From Polyodon spathula (taxonomy: Eukaryota > Chordata > Actinopteri > Acipenseriformes > Polyodontidae), in assembly GCF_017654505.1 (NCBI RefSeq), contig NC_054553.1, positions 9,842,558 through 9,906,557 on the forward strand: DNA of 64,000 nucleotides. The letters are read 5' to 3'. Positions 51,114-63,002 of the stretch are shown piece after piece. Within the stretch, counting starts at the first letter, position 1. Each line of letters starts with the position of its first letter. The position numbers were made by a program, and so were the translations under genes. The notes beneath the pieces were generated by a model. The model made no database searches and was not told the origin of the DNA. It was given only the letters and a program-made list of their open reading frames with translations.

Positions 51114-51883
51114 GTAAGTGATTCCTGCCACTGCAAGACAAATCACCTGCACAACAATGCAAAGTCATCAGATTTAATAGGAAGCACTGACCTACAGAGC
51201 TACTAACACAAATAAAGGGCTGTTTATTATAGTTAAACCTTGAGTCCAGGAGTACAGCTGACACACAACTCTTTTAAAATATTTTGAACAAAAGATAAAA
51301 AGCTAGGCAATGATGTCATGTGTACCTGTTTTGTTGTTATTTAACTGAATACATATTTGTAATATCTGTTATGACATATTAACCTAATGTTTATACAAGT
51401 TGTTATTGTAGCATAACTTGGGAATCTACTGGGGGTCTACTTTTTTTATTTAAATGCTAAGAAATCCACTTATTTTTGAAGATAGCTTATATTAGAAAGA
51501 AGTTTTTAACAATTAACTACAAATGTTAATGAGTTATGCCCATAGTATGTTGGTATAGTCTCTTTAAGTAGACTAAGTCTCAATTACTCGAAATCCTTAT
51601 TAGAATTTTTTTTTTTTTTCAGAAAAGAACAGCACACACAAAATCATAAAAAATATTATATTTGTCCTGTAAGGTTAATGTAGCATACATGTATTAATAA
51701 GGAATTAGGTGTTTAATGAATTCAAATGGAAATCGTATTTGAACATAACATATTCTGAGGAGAAAATACACTTCACAGAAGAACTGTCACAGCGTTTGTT
51801 TTTAACAAGCCGTTGATGTGATATGGTACAAATGTCTGTCTAACTTCAAAATTAAAAATTCAAAAGTAGGCTCTACCTCTGAA

Positions 51884-51919
51884 TACCAGTATTCATACCA
51901 GTATTCATACCAGTATTCA
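51884..51919. repeat. Short tandem repeat, 12-bp unit, three copies
   Basis: ACCAGTATTCAT is repeated three times head to tail in the downstream intron. Confidence 0.9.
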
Positions 51920-52176
51920 GAGGGGATTCAAAACTATATTTAAAGAGTCATACATTGTCCCAGTGGATGTGTAAAATGTGGTGTTGGCTTTATTTTGCCT
52001 CACAAAGCAGGAAAAACAGTTAGGAAATTACATCACACATTTCCCCACGCTGCCCCTGAAAGTGTAATAAACCTTAGATAGTGACAGTCTGTGCCCATTC
52101 TCTCTTAAGTGTTACTGAACAGGTTGTATGTTTTAAAACACAACTCATGTCTTTCCCTAGCTTTCTGCTTTGTTGT

Positions 52177-52362
52177 TCCAGGAGGTCCCTTGTTCAAATA
52201 CCGGCTCGTTCACTCACTGACTCATTGTGTGACCCTTAACTTGTGCTTCGTCTTTCGGGTGAGACGTTGTTGTAAGCAACGTTGCAGCGTATGGTTAATT
52301 CACACACCCAAGTCTCTGTAGGTCACCTTAGATAAAAGTGACTGCTGAATAAACAAATAATA
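52177..52362 (+). mobile_element. tRNA-derived SINE, 5'-truncated, inserted in the foldback arm
   Basis: Starts inside the tRNA-like head (CCAGGAGGTCCC, B box GTTCAAATACC), with the shared body GAGACGTTGTTGTAAG and the end AGATAAAAGTGACTGCTGAATAAA. The foldback arm is contiguous on its two sides when compared with copy 1 and with its own right arm. Confidence 0.85.
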
Positions 52363-52744
52363 CTCATGCAATAACTTTTTCAACATAATTGCAATTGCTT
52401 TGGTATTTTTATCAACATACCGCTTTTCATAAATCTGTTTTGACTAGCTGCTATCATTAAACATGGGTTATACTTCGGGTCTTCCTATCAAAATCTCTTC
52501 TGGATTCATAAAATGTGTGTAAAACAATGGCACACAAAACAATTTATAAACAAGCCAGTAAATCTGCTATCCGTTTAAGTGCTTTTTTTGTTGCTTAACA
52601 TGTAGAGTTCTTGCTTAAGGTTTTATTACTGGTTCTTATTGTACCCTAACCCACCAAAATAATGTATTTATTTATATATTGCCATTATATGTGGTTTGTC
52701 ATCCTGACAGGCTACTGCTGTGTGGGTGCTTGCATTTGCTGTTG

Positions 52745-53552
52745 TGTGACAGGCAGGAGAGTGAGGCCCGCAGGAGCGCATACTTTATTTACATAAACAC
52801 AGTCAGAACATTCAGGAACCCCACGTGACGCTAGCAGCAATGATAGCTCCATGGGACATACGGCCTTTAAACAAAAAGAAAAACAGAAAAACAGAATAAA
52901 AAGAATAAAACACAGAACAAAACTATAAATAAACTGCCATGAAAATGATGTGAGCTCTAAATACATGGGAGGTTCCGTTTATTCACCTTGCTCTCTATAC
53001 CTTGGTGGGATCTACAATCCCCGAACGATGATCAGCCCATCGGTAGCTCCTTACCCTCCATCTTGAGGGGCTTCAGCTCCTCCCTCTCTGGCTTCTCACT
53101 CACATCTCTGTTGGCTCCCCTCTCTGGATCCCTCAGCAGCGTCACCAGTGGCTGCTGAGCATCACCTGCAGGCTTGCCCTCGTCCCACCAAAAAAATGTC
53201 AGGGGTTTAAGCATCTCAATCCCCTCCTGATGTCCCTCCTTGCCTTGGCGAACCAAAGCAAATCCTACTGCCACCATATGTGACAGGGTAGCATCACTGG
53301 CAAGACTTGTTACCAGCAGGAAGAGAGACTCAGACACAAGAAGCTGTAGTTTAAAGTGCTATTGCACATTTATTAACAAAACCCCAAAAATAAACAGTTC
53401 AAACAAAACCAGTAGTGCTAAGGCTGGGCATTTAGCCTTCACTATTACAGTCTGCACACACACACATTAATTAAGTCTCCAGCCACATTCTCACATGGAT
53501 TCTGGCATGGAGGAATTTAACCCCCTTCCTTCCAACCCAATATCCCCCCCCC

Positions 53553-53584
<32 letters not shown>

Positions 53585-53614
53585 CTACACCGGCAGGGCT
53601 TCCACCCTGCCACA
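52745..53614 (-). mobile_element. LTR-retrotransposon-derived sequence inside foldback copy 2
   Basis: The right part, 53279-53614, begins TGTGACAGGG and ends CCTGCCACA, consistent with an LTR read on the minus strand. It is followed inward by TATGGTGGCAGTAGG, like a leader or primer-binding region. The inner part 53032-53278 is an open frame of uncertain nature. At 52745 another LTR-type end (TGTGACAGGCAGG) occurs with an AATAAA on the minus strand near 52788. The two ends differ, so at least two LTR pieces are present. No pol motifs were seen. A (CA)n lies at 53553-53580. Confidence 0.55.
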
Positions 53615-54009
53615 CATGCATATTCATAAACATGTTTTCCACCCCTCTGAACCTGTGCTTAAGCAAGCAGGTAGAACAGATGAACTAATCAAAATGCTGA
53701 ACTTTGGGAGAGGAGTCGAGAACCAATGAAATGTTTCTGATTGAACAGGTTGGATTGAACCCGCTCATGTTTTGAATTCAGAAGACATTTTGATGAGAAG
53801 ACCCAAATTATACATAACCAATGTTATGTGAAAATAACTAGTCAAAACTGACTTTTCACCACTTATATGTTAACAAAAATATCAAAGCAATTGTAATTAT
53901 GACAAAAAGATATATTGAAAGAACACATACAACAAAGCAGCAAACTAGGGAAAGTAATGTGTTGTGTTTTAAACCCTACAGCCTGTTCAGTAACGCTTTA
54001 AGCTATTTG

Positions 54010-54930
54010 GGGAGCTTGCGAACAATGGTGCATGCCAGTTCTGCTGGTGGATTAGTGACCCTGCGATAAAAAGGCTTCCCATCTCATGTTAATCCACTGA
54101 ACCACATCTTGGTATATTACAACTTCAAGAGGAATACATTAAATGAATCCCAGGTGCTTCTGATTCACAAAGCATTTTTGCAACTTAATCAAAAAGCCTT
54201 AGAGATCCGATCTGCATAGATCTTTTCATTTTGTTTGTAGTTCTAATTCATGATATTGGGACATTATCACAGAATTGGAACAGTTCTTCCTTAGGCAAAG
54301 GCAATTAAAAGGAAGAAAGGTATAGACTAATTTTTCTGTCTTGTGCCTCAAGCAACCCTACTCCAGCCTGTATCGATTTGGAAAGAGGTGCACACTTGCT
54401 GATAGCACTCATAGCACTTCCTCTATGTATTCTGGGACAGTTCTGAGCTTCAAGCTTTTCTGGCTAAAAAAATAGCTATAGAAGCTTCCCTGCATCACTA
54501 AGGAGACCTGTTGGGCAGACAAAAGTGATGTTTTTGTGGGTGTATTGTTTAGTGGATGAGGCTTTTGCTGAACCTCCAAGACAAAGTGGTAGCACTGGTG
54601 CACTGCAAGGGCTCATTGTAAAGGTGGCGGATAGAGATAGCAGTGAACTGAACCATAATGAAGGAAGGAATGCAGGGAACGCTTTATTAAAAATAGTTAG
54701 GCTAATTGTTTATTTGGTTCATGAGGGCCAAAGTCCTGAATGTATAATGCATTTTATTAAGGCAGATAGTTATCCCTTTCATGAAACCTACTTCACTGGA
54801 ACCACTAGATCAAACATATTGTAGTGCAAGGTCTGTCTTTGAGTCCAGCCCACTGGCTCTGTTGATACCAAGTAACATTACAAACATCATTGTGTCAGTT
54901 TTGATCAAGACACCATCTCAGGGACCTATA
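54010..54930. other. Non-coding intronic stretch
   Basis: No gene or transposon recognised. A 99-codon frame at 54525-54824 shows no known motif. Confidence 0.5.
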
Positions 54931-54936
54931 TCAAGC

Positions 54937-55655
54937 TGTGGAAGGGTGGTGGGTGATTCACTGACACAAGAGACAGAACAGTTGTACTTGGAACACCACC
55001 CAGGTGCCCAGTTTTATTTTCGGCACTTTCACCGTTTTACCCGCAGAGGGCACTGTTGTCCGTGGGCTGCCTATCAACAATGATAACCAGCACCATGGTA
55101 ATACCAAAGCTGGTAAATTGAATTAACTGCAGGCGCACTCACAGGTGCTCAAAATAATACAGAGAACAGAAGGCGAAAAGAACAAGGGAAAATAAAACAG
55201 TAATAAAACTACAAATAAAAGGTGCTGCACTCGGCAGCGTTATCCCGGTCACCGCTACCTGCCCGATCCGGATCACAGACCTACTCTAGCGGCTCCCTGC
55301 CTGCTCTAAACAATACTCCGGGGGTCTGCCCAAGGGTTCCCCGCTGTCACCCTCTGGCTTGTTCGCCGCTGTCTTTCTCCCAGCTGGTTTCTCGGTCCTC
55401 AACCAGCGCTTCTGTACACACAGCGCATCTAAAAGGGCAACCCTGAGGAAACAGTAGAACATTATCTTATAGGGCTACCAATCTCCCCAAGACCTGCCTC
55501 CCAGCCATTCAGAGAGAGGGAAAGTCCACACACCCCCTTTCCCACCTCCCCGTGTCACTGCCATGACTCATAGGTGGTTGTTGGACGACTGCTGCCCTCC
55601 TCCTGCGGCACTGTGAATACACCAGAAGAGTCAGAACAGATCTCCCCCTGCTACA
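54937..55655. mobile_element. Solo LTR, 719 bp, with 5-bp target duplication CAAGC
   Basis: Begins TGTGGAAGGGTGG and ends CCTGCTACA, and is flanked by CAAGC at 54932-54936 and at 55656-55660. It is GC-rich relative to the intron. An AATAAA on the minus strand about 75 bp from the left end suggests the LTR reads right to left, though + strand AATAAA words near 55190 leave the orientation open. There is no internal retroelement sequence, so it probably arose by recombination between two LTRs. Its right 100 bp is shared with the insertion at 31 kb. Confidence 0.88.
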
Positions 55656-55659
55656 CAAG

Positions 55660-56215
55660 CATAAAGCTTGGAATAGTTTAAAGGATAGAATATTTTGCAC
55701 AGTAAATTATGAAAAAGAAAAAAAAAAACAACATCTCGCTATGGCAGCTGGGTAGCCCTTTCTTTTTCCAATGTGTAATCTTTAAAAAAAAAAAAATCTT
55801 CTCAGATCTTTTTGCCGAAACTTTGTTTTTTGAGTTTTTATGATATGCCAGCATTATAATTAACAGCCGGGCAGTATTTTATTGAACTACTGAACAGAAA
55901 AGCATCTGTCTAGTTTATGCTGTTGCAAGGATGTGTGTACGCAGAATTCAAACTTACTTGAGGTATGATGGAGAACCAATGGATACTGCTTCTTAATACT
56001 GCTTGATTTTCTGAAAGGGTAATAAACATGGTGTATTGTTGTGGAATATTTATACATACACTTCCACAAAGGATTGAACTGCAACCTTAAAATTACATGG
56101 TCACCAATAAACTGAGTTAAATGTCACAAGGTGATATAGATTTTTTAGGTCATAGGTTACATGTGTAAAAACCTAAGACTCTCTTTTTTCCTTCATCCTA
56201 TTTGTTGTGATAGGA
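55660..56215. other. Non-coding intronic stretch
   Basis: AT-rich with poly-A runs near 55720 and 55785. Nothing recognisable. Confidence 0.55.
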
Positions 56216-56224
56216 TATTTTAAC

Positions 56225-56640
56225 TCACCTTTGACGTCTTTAATTTATTAAAAATGAAGACATTGTAGTCTAATAGAAAAACAATAATCATAATGCATTT
56301 AAGAACACAAGAAGGTTTACAAATGAGAGGAGGCCATTTGGCCATTCTTGCTTGTTTGGTTGTTAGTCTTAGTGATCCAAAAATCTCATCAAGCAGCTTC
56401 TTGAAGGATCCCAGGGTGTCAGCCTCAACAACATTAGTGGGGAGTTGGTTCCAGACTACCACAATTCTCTGTGTAAAAAAGTGCCGCCTATTTTCTGTTC
56501 TGAATGCTCTCAAAAAGCATCAAATTAAACCTTTTATTCCTGGATACCCCACCACATATGCAGGAAGAGACTTTCCCAGGACTGGGGAAAGGATTTCCCT
56601 GAGATTGCATCTTTTTTCCAATCCCTATTTCATCATTTGA
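56225..56640 (-). pseudogene. 3' fragment of a LINE ORF2, minus strand
   Basis: The minus frame reads FRTENRRHFFTQRIVVVWNQ, then LPTNVVEADTLGSFKKLLDE. This is the C-terminal word set (NFF..RVV..WN.LP..VV.A.T...FK..LD) of CR1-like LINE reverse transcriptases. The + strand, starting at about 56300, is the reverse-orientation form of the same repeat (GAGAGGAGGCCATTTGGCC). It is 5'-truncated and about 400 bp long. Confidence 0.8.
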
Positions 56641-57022
56641 GGAAATGTTCCCTATATTTCCTTAACCTGTGCTTCAATATCTGATTTTCACAACAAACAT
56701 AATGCAGTTTTCTTTTTCCAAAGAATCTCAAAAGTCAGTAAGAATTGGTTGGAATGGCTGCTCAAACTGAAAAAAAAACACATATTAGGAGATTAATCTA
56801 GTAAACCAAGCATTATGAAAGAACATCACAACAGAAAGTATTTCTTGAAAGTATAAGAATTTATTTGTGTTCAAAGTAAACTAGTAGGTGGGTGACTTCT
56901 CAACTACATATTCATACAAATGCTCAAAGCGCTGAGCTATCACCCAGAGATAGTGGTCTGTCAAGGTTATTTAAATCTGAAGAGAACAGATTTTATCAAG
57001 GGAACATGGACCTTCGATTGTC

Positions 57023-57123
<101 letters not shown>

Positions 57124-57129
57124 TAGTTT

Positions 57130-57785
57130 TTAATTTGCAGCTCAAAGACTTTGAGAGAGAGGTATTGTCAGGTGATGGTGACAGATAATCTCCTTCCGAG
57201 CACTTCCCCTAAAAAGTTGACTTATAAAGTATAACTGAGTCATATGAAATGAAACCAGCAGATATAGTCTTATTCTGTTGACAGTTGAGAGATGAGTATA
57301 TCTGAGGCATCAAAAGCCCGCAACAGTTTAGATATGACTTTATCATTGAGAGTCAGGCTTCTCCAAGAACAGCAATCCCTTATCTTGTCTGCTTGATTTG
57401 AAAAGGACGAATGCTCGGAGCCTGTTTGAAGATGGTATGGCTAGGTTTGAAATGTCACCAGCTTTGAATAACTGCCTTTCCATGGTGGATAATAGGTGGC
57501 CTTCTCATCACAACGCATTTCTCCCTTTTTTTAAAAAAGAACATCTTTATTAGACCACACACACTGTAAAATAAAGTTCATATGACATTTATGTTTATAT
57601 TATAAAGAAGGCCAGTCAGTTAATGACCTTTTTGCATGCCATCATTTTTGCTTTACTGTATGAGACTGCTAGAGCTTTCACTTAATCTTTGAACAAAGAT
57701 GCCCAGCACCTTTCAAATGTTCTCAGTGAAGGCTTTCTTTGAAGCACAGGTTATTGTGCCTGCCAACTAATTTACATTTCTGGGT
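57130..57785. other. Non-coding intronic stretch
   Basis: No gene seen. Confidence 0.55.
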
Positions 57786-57786
57786 G

Positions 57787-57787
<1 letters not shown>

Positions 57788-57864
<77 letters not shown>

Positions 57865-58402
57865 GTAACCTCTGTGTGATTCAGGGGGCATGAGCAAGGG
57901 CTCCTGTAATATCTGCTGAACCCTTATTTAAACGTCAAGTCATGTACTTTCCACAATCTTACCCTCGTTCTCCACCACTATGCTTTCCTCCTCTATTATG
58001 CCGCTCTGCAACAGTCTCCCGATGGGGGTAAGTGAAGCTTACTTACCAACCTTAGAAGCTCAATAATGGCCACCTGGAAGGTACTCTGTGAGCTGAGGGG
58101 AACCCCCGGCCAAATCTGTCTAACTATCTTTCGTCTTCTCATTTTCTCACCTTTAGGAGCCCCTTGGGGGAAGTGTCGGTTACTTCCCAGCCTTGGAGGC
58201 AGATCGGTTCGGTCTCACCTCCATGAGTGCGGTTCTCCGTGAGCCAAGGGGAATCCCCTTACTAGTCTCTAAGTCACAAAGCACTTCTCTCTTATTATCA
58301 ATTCACACTCGGGAGCAGTATCTCGGTCATATCTTATATAATAATGATAATAATATTATGATTATGAAGTTGCTGATGATGCTGATGATTACGACTACTA
58401 TC

Positions 58403-58439
<37 letters not shown>

Positions 58440-58460
58440 TAATAATAATAATAATAATAA
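57788..58460. repeat. Segment bracketed by complementary (ATT)n and (AAT)n arrays
   Basis: (ATT)n at 57788-57864 and (AAT)n at 58406-58460 are reverse complements. The 540 bp between is GC-richer than the intron. It contains two diverged tandem units, about 58023-58115 and 58160-58265, that share GGGGG.AAGTG, TTAC..ACC..CCTT.GA and GTGAGC..AGGGGAA.CCCC. It may be two tailed SINEs in opposite orientation, or one inverted-ended element. I do not recognise the family. Confidence 0.6.
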
Positions 58461-59793
58461 TGACATAATTCAATTGATCTTAGTTGTTGTGGAGTTCTGT
58501 TCCCTATGTAGGCCTTATGAACAGTTTGAAGTAAACACTTTATAGCAAATATGCATTTTCATTTAAAATGACAGTTCGCCATCACCAACTTCAGATGAGA
58601 TAGTAAAGCTTACACTTCATTCATAATGAACAAACATTTAGAAGAATTACCCATTCAATACACTTTGTTTTCTCTATGATTTGCAAGACAGCTGTGCTCA
58701 CAGAATGAATCACCTTCAAGCTTTAGACCCTATGAATTGTACAACTAATTTTACTTTTATTTGTGAGTTTCATAATTGCATGAGTCAGTTAGATTCAGTC
58801 CCTTCAGCAAATATGTCAAGGAAGTCATTAAATAATGACTAATTCTAGACAGTCTGTCCTAAAAAGAAACTAGAAATGTGTTGATTTACATCTTTATTGA
58901 ACTTTGAAGATTCCCTGCAGATAATGAGATGGAAGCTATTGATAATGCTCTACTGAGTCAAACTTGCATTGTTCTAATCAATGAAACCAAGATTTCTTTT
59001 TTTTAAGAGCTGTGTACTGGCCCAGTTTGTATAGTAGCAATATGTATAGTAATCAGAGTAAATGGACTAACCTATTACCAAGCCCAGACAGAAAATGTGC
59101 CTACAGTTTTTTGACAAAAATGCCCAGAGATCTATAAGCCTGCAGGAAACGTAAAATATGCAGAATTACCATGGGATTCAGTGGATTCAAATAATGCCCA
59201 CAGTACAGTATTGTTGTCTGCCATGCTACCACAATAACACAAACACTAGCTCAGCCACACACTGCTGTAGAACTAAACAAACTAAATATGCACTTAAATT
59301 AGCAATACCCAGCTTCATATAGCTGTATGTTCCACTATCCATGATATTTACTGAGTTTGTTGCTAAGAAAGTCAGGTATAATGAAAGTGTGGACTGGGTC
59401 GTGCATTTGACCAGCCTGAGAAGAACCTATTTTCATGCTTGACTAATACAGTACATGAACAACTACAGTAAATGAACATCCAGTGTTGATATGATAATCG
59501 ATACATTTAATAAACTTATTCTCATACTAATTCTTAAACGTAAAGGGTGATATGTTCCCATGTGTTGATCCAATGCTGAAAATGCTTAGATGTTTTTCAT
59601 TGGCTGAGAAGTGGTACAACTGCAAAGATTTGCACTGCTAGATCATTTGAACTTTCCGACAGATTCTGTCTGGCCTTGCCTGTTATATATATATCTAAGA
59701 TTTTAAATCCGATCTTGTTGACAGGCAGAATACATCTTGGGCACTAAGGTTTTTCTCTGCAACTGCAAGCCAAACTGAAAAGTATAATCCTCT

Positions 59794-59894
59794 GGGTTTT
59801 GTCATTAGAGAATTGGTGTTTTCATATTCATAGAGAGTGTGAGAGAGATTAATATATATTTTCACCATGTTTTTTTGAACTTCATAGCATGACA
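59794..59894. repeat. 100-bp dispersed direct repeat, copy A
   Basis: Shares TTTTGTCATTAGAGAATT, TTCATATTCATAGAGAGTGT, GAGAGAGATTAA, TTTTGAACTTC and TAGCA.GACA in the same order and spacing with 62902-63002. By eye the two agree at well over 80 percent of positions. Confidence 0.9.
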
Positions 59895-62004
59895 CTGGGT
59901 TAAATGCTTTGTGAACCAGCCCTGTATGTATTTGAGAAACAACATATCCATTTATTTTACTGTGGTGTATAGTTTACAATACATTTGCGTGAATCAATAC
60001 TTACAGTGCAGTATGGAAAAGGGTTAAAAAAAAAAAGTTGAAACTGCAAAATTTGCCTTGTACCACTTTCATAAGAACCTTATGTAAGAATGCAATGCTC
60101 TCAGTATGGCATCCTACTTTTTATAAAGGCTGCAGAAAGCCTGCAGCCCAATGCTGAAGACAGTATTAGTCATTAAGAGAGTTAAAAGGAGACCTTAATC
60201 TCTTGCATATGGCCTTCAATGACCAGCTTATGTCCTGCTCGTCCAAGAACTAAATCTGCTATTTAAAAAAAATGGCTCAATCCCATTTTTATACTGTAGG
60301 TATAATAAGATTACAGTCAGGCATCCTGGCCAGACTTTTATGGTAAGAGTTTTAATATGCACTTTCCCAAAGTGTTTTTCTTGGGTAATTTTTCATTGCT
60401 TTTTAATTTCTGTTTGCAATTTTCCTGGAGTTGCAAATTCAGTGTACTCAGACTGTCCCCTGCAAAGCATATTTTAAAGTTGGCAAAATTGCATCTACCT
60501 CTTTAATCCATATTCCTCACGTAATATTCTATACTCTTAACAAAATGATCCTCAATGGCACTGCAATGGCAATGCAATGTTTCGTTATTAGGCAGCAGTG
60601 GTGGAAACAATAATGCAGTTGTTCAGTATTGTACCGCCCCTTTTATAACGTCACCCTCGCATACCACCAGCTATTCTCTGAACAAATGTCACCAATATGG
60701 AAACAGTGCTATTTTTACCCGTTATATCGCCACCCCGCTGTCCTCCACCCGAAGAGATGATAAAATGTTACTAGTAGACCTACTGTTGTGTTAAGAACTA
60801 GTACTGTAGTTTTAAAAAATGGCCTGGAGATACTGTAATTGTATAACAAAAAAAAAAAAGCATCTAAATTTATTGCAACTTTTCCCAAGGTTTTTTTTTT
60901 TTTGTCATTGCTGATCCACAGATTATTCAGAATAATACATTTTTAATCGATCCCCATGGTATTTTCCAAACTTTCCTGAAAGTTTTAAAGCGCATGAATT
61001 CAAATGGCCTCCGAATGTCTCCATATTTCCGGACCAGTCAGACAATGTGTCAAAAGAAAACAAATGGTTTGACTTTCATAATCTGCAATTTCAATTTTCG
61101 GGTTTCCATTATTCGTACAATTAGAAGCTATAATGACAGCAGAGTTTAATTACAGAGTCCTGTAAATCACCCCCACCCCCTGTATCTCTCCCTGGAAACC
61201 AGCCTGCATTAGCTGTGACACTGACAGATGACTTCCTTTTTATATGAAACCAAAACCTTCCAACTCGCAGGAACTATCACAGAAATTAATTAGTCTTTAA
61301 AAGTCATTAGCAGGGACAGAAATTTAAATCCACTCCAAACTAAAAAAATATAGAATTGTGTTAATTTTATCTTATTATTCTGAAAACCTTGCACTAAATC
61401 TGTCATGTATTCAGCTAACTTGACAGCTGAAAAATGCTAGTATTTAACTAAAAAAAGTTTAAATCGTTAATGAATATTGCAGAACGATGGCAATACCACT
61501 TAATGCAAATAGCTTGAACTTTGGAGAACTTGTTTTTACACAATTGAATATGAATATATAGAACTATACACAGTCAGCACTCACATATCTGACCCTATAA
61601 AATGTTGCCTTCAGTGACGGTTAAATGATGATTATTTTATTTCAGCCCCTTCCAACCCTTGTCTGTTATTCTTCAGGGAACACAAAGATATAATGTCAAA
61701 AATACATATCTGAAAGACTGTATTTTAAAATAAGTAGACTTCCATTTAGATATACTGTACTTGGTTTTGTTGATACAGTATTATATTTTCAACAGAAGAA
61801 GTATTTAAATTCAGAATTATATGATTCTGAAAATATCACTTGCCAAAAGATGTCTGTAGACTGTAATACAGTACATACTTTTAAATCCGGTATGTATTGT
61901 AGCAGTATGTAAAATTCACCATTAACAACCCAACAGTCAAAATCAAAATGTTACCCATGCACAGAACTGTGTAAAACATAAAAGGCTATGCAATTTAGCA
62001 AAAG

Positions 62005-62007
<3 letters not shown>

Positions 62008-62037
<30 letters not shown>
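62008..62037. repeat. Poly-A tract, about 30 bp
   Basis: Uninterrupted A run. No SINE or LINE body was recognised immediately upstream, so it is not clearly a retroposon tail. Confidence 0.95.
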
Positions 62038-62038
<1 letters not shown>

Positions 62039-62901
62039 AGTTTCCAGAATTAAAACAGTATCCAAAGTCAGTATTCACAATTGCAGAATATAGCGCTTGA
62101 TAAATCCCTAATGCCACAGTTCACTTGCAAATGAAAATACACAAAAGCAGCTAAAGAGCACAGATCTAAAACCAGTGCATCACAGTATCTAAAACGGTTT
62201 AATGATTAACTTTTACTTTACCATAGCTTGTCTCGTTTGCTTTGTTTTTGCTGCATTTTCGTCATGTGAAATTGAAGGAAGCGCTGTGTAACTGCTCAGT
62301 CAAGACAGACCAATTTGGCATGCGAGGGGGAAAGAAAAAACCCAGGCTGTGACTGATAAAGAAGTACAGTGTAACACTGAAGTGATGGGCTTTGTAACAG
62401 AAAACTGGTGATGGAGTTGGAAAGCGAGATTGATTTTATTCTTAATACAAGGACGGTAAAACGTGACTGTCATGTATCTGGGTAACGTATATCCAAGTGC
62501 TGACTGTATAGCATCTCTCTTTGATTAGGCAATAGTGTTGCAGCTGTCATCACCTGCTACATAAGTGACAATGAGTAAGGTCAATAACTTACAGATAATG
62601 AGAGAATTTATTATTATGGCTGGACTAAGGAACAGAGTTGTTACATTACTTTCCATGGAATACAGAATGTAATAAATCACTAGGTGAAGACTGATTCAGA
62701 ATTCTTTTGGCAACACTGTCCTTAGCATACCCTTAAGACAGACCCTGAATATGCCTTTTATCTGCTGTGATCAGATGAAAAACTTATTGAGCTTAAGGGG
62801 AACAGTATTAGGTTATAAAGCTTTTATACTGGGATTGCCTAAGCATTAAGCAAAACAGATGCCCCATGCCACTCTGACCTACTGACTCCATTAAAGAGAA
62901 T

Positions 62902-63002
62902 AGGTTTTTGTCATTAGAGAATTTGTGAGTTCATATTCATAGAGAGTGTGAGAGAGATTAAATATATTTTTATCATGTTCTTTTGAACTTCCTAGCAAGA
63001 CA
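62902..63002. repeat. 100-bp dispersed direct repeat, copy B
   Basis: Partner of 59794-59894 in the same orientation, 3.1 kb away. Neither copy resembles a named transposon or coding sequence. Confidence 0.9.

Larger units (their letters stand above)
52107..54003. mobile_element. Long-inverted-repeat (foldback) element, copy 2, with two nested insertions
   Basis: The outer left arm starts GTGTTACTGAACAGG and CTTTCCCTAG...CTGCTTTGTTGT. The reverse complement of the right end at 54003 reads GCGTTACTGAACAGG and TTTCCCTAG...CTGCTTTGTTGT. Arms of at least 300 bp continue inward with TAATTGCAATTGCTTTGG, GTTTTGACTAG and GGGTCTTC..ATCAAAAT. TTAA lies just outside both ends (offset by one base on one side). 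The left arm is interrupted by a SINE at 52177-52362, after which the arm resumes. The interior contains LTR-derived sequence (52745-53614). No own transposase is seen. Confidence 0.8.

Noticed and set aside
54525..55083. Two adjacent + strand frames of about 100 codons
   Set aside because: The second runs into the solo LTR, and neither shows motifs or splice signals of a gene.
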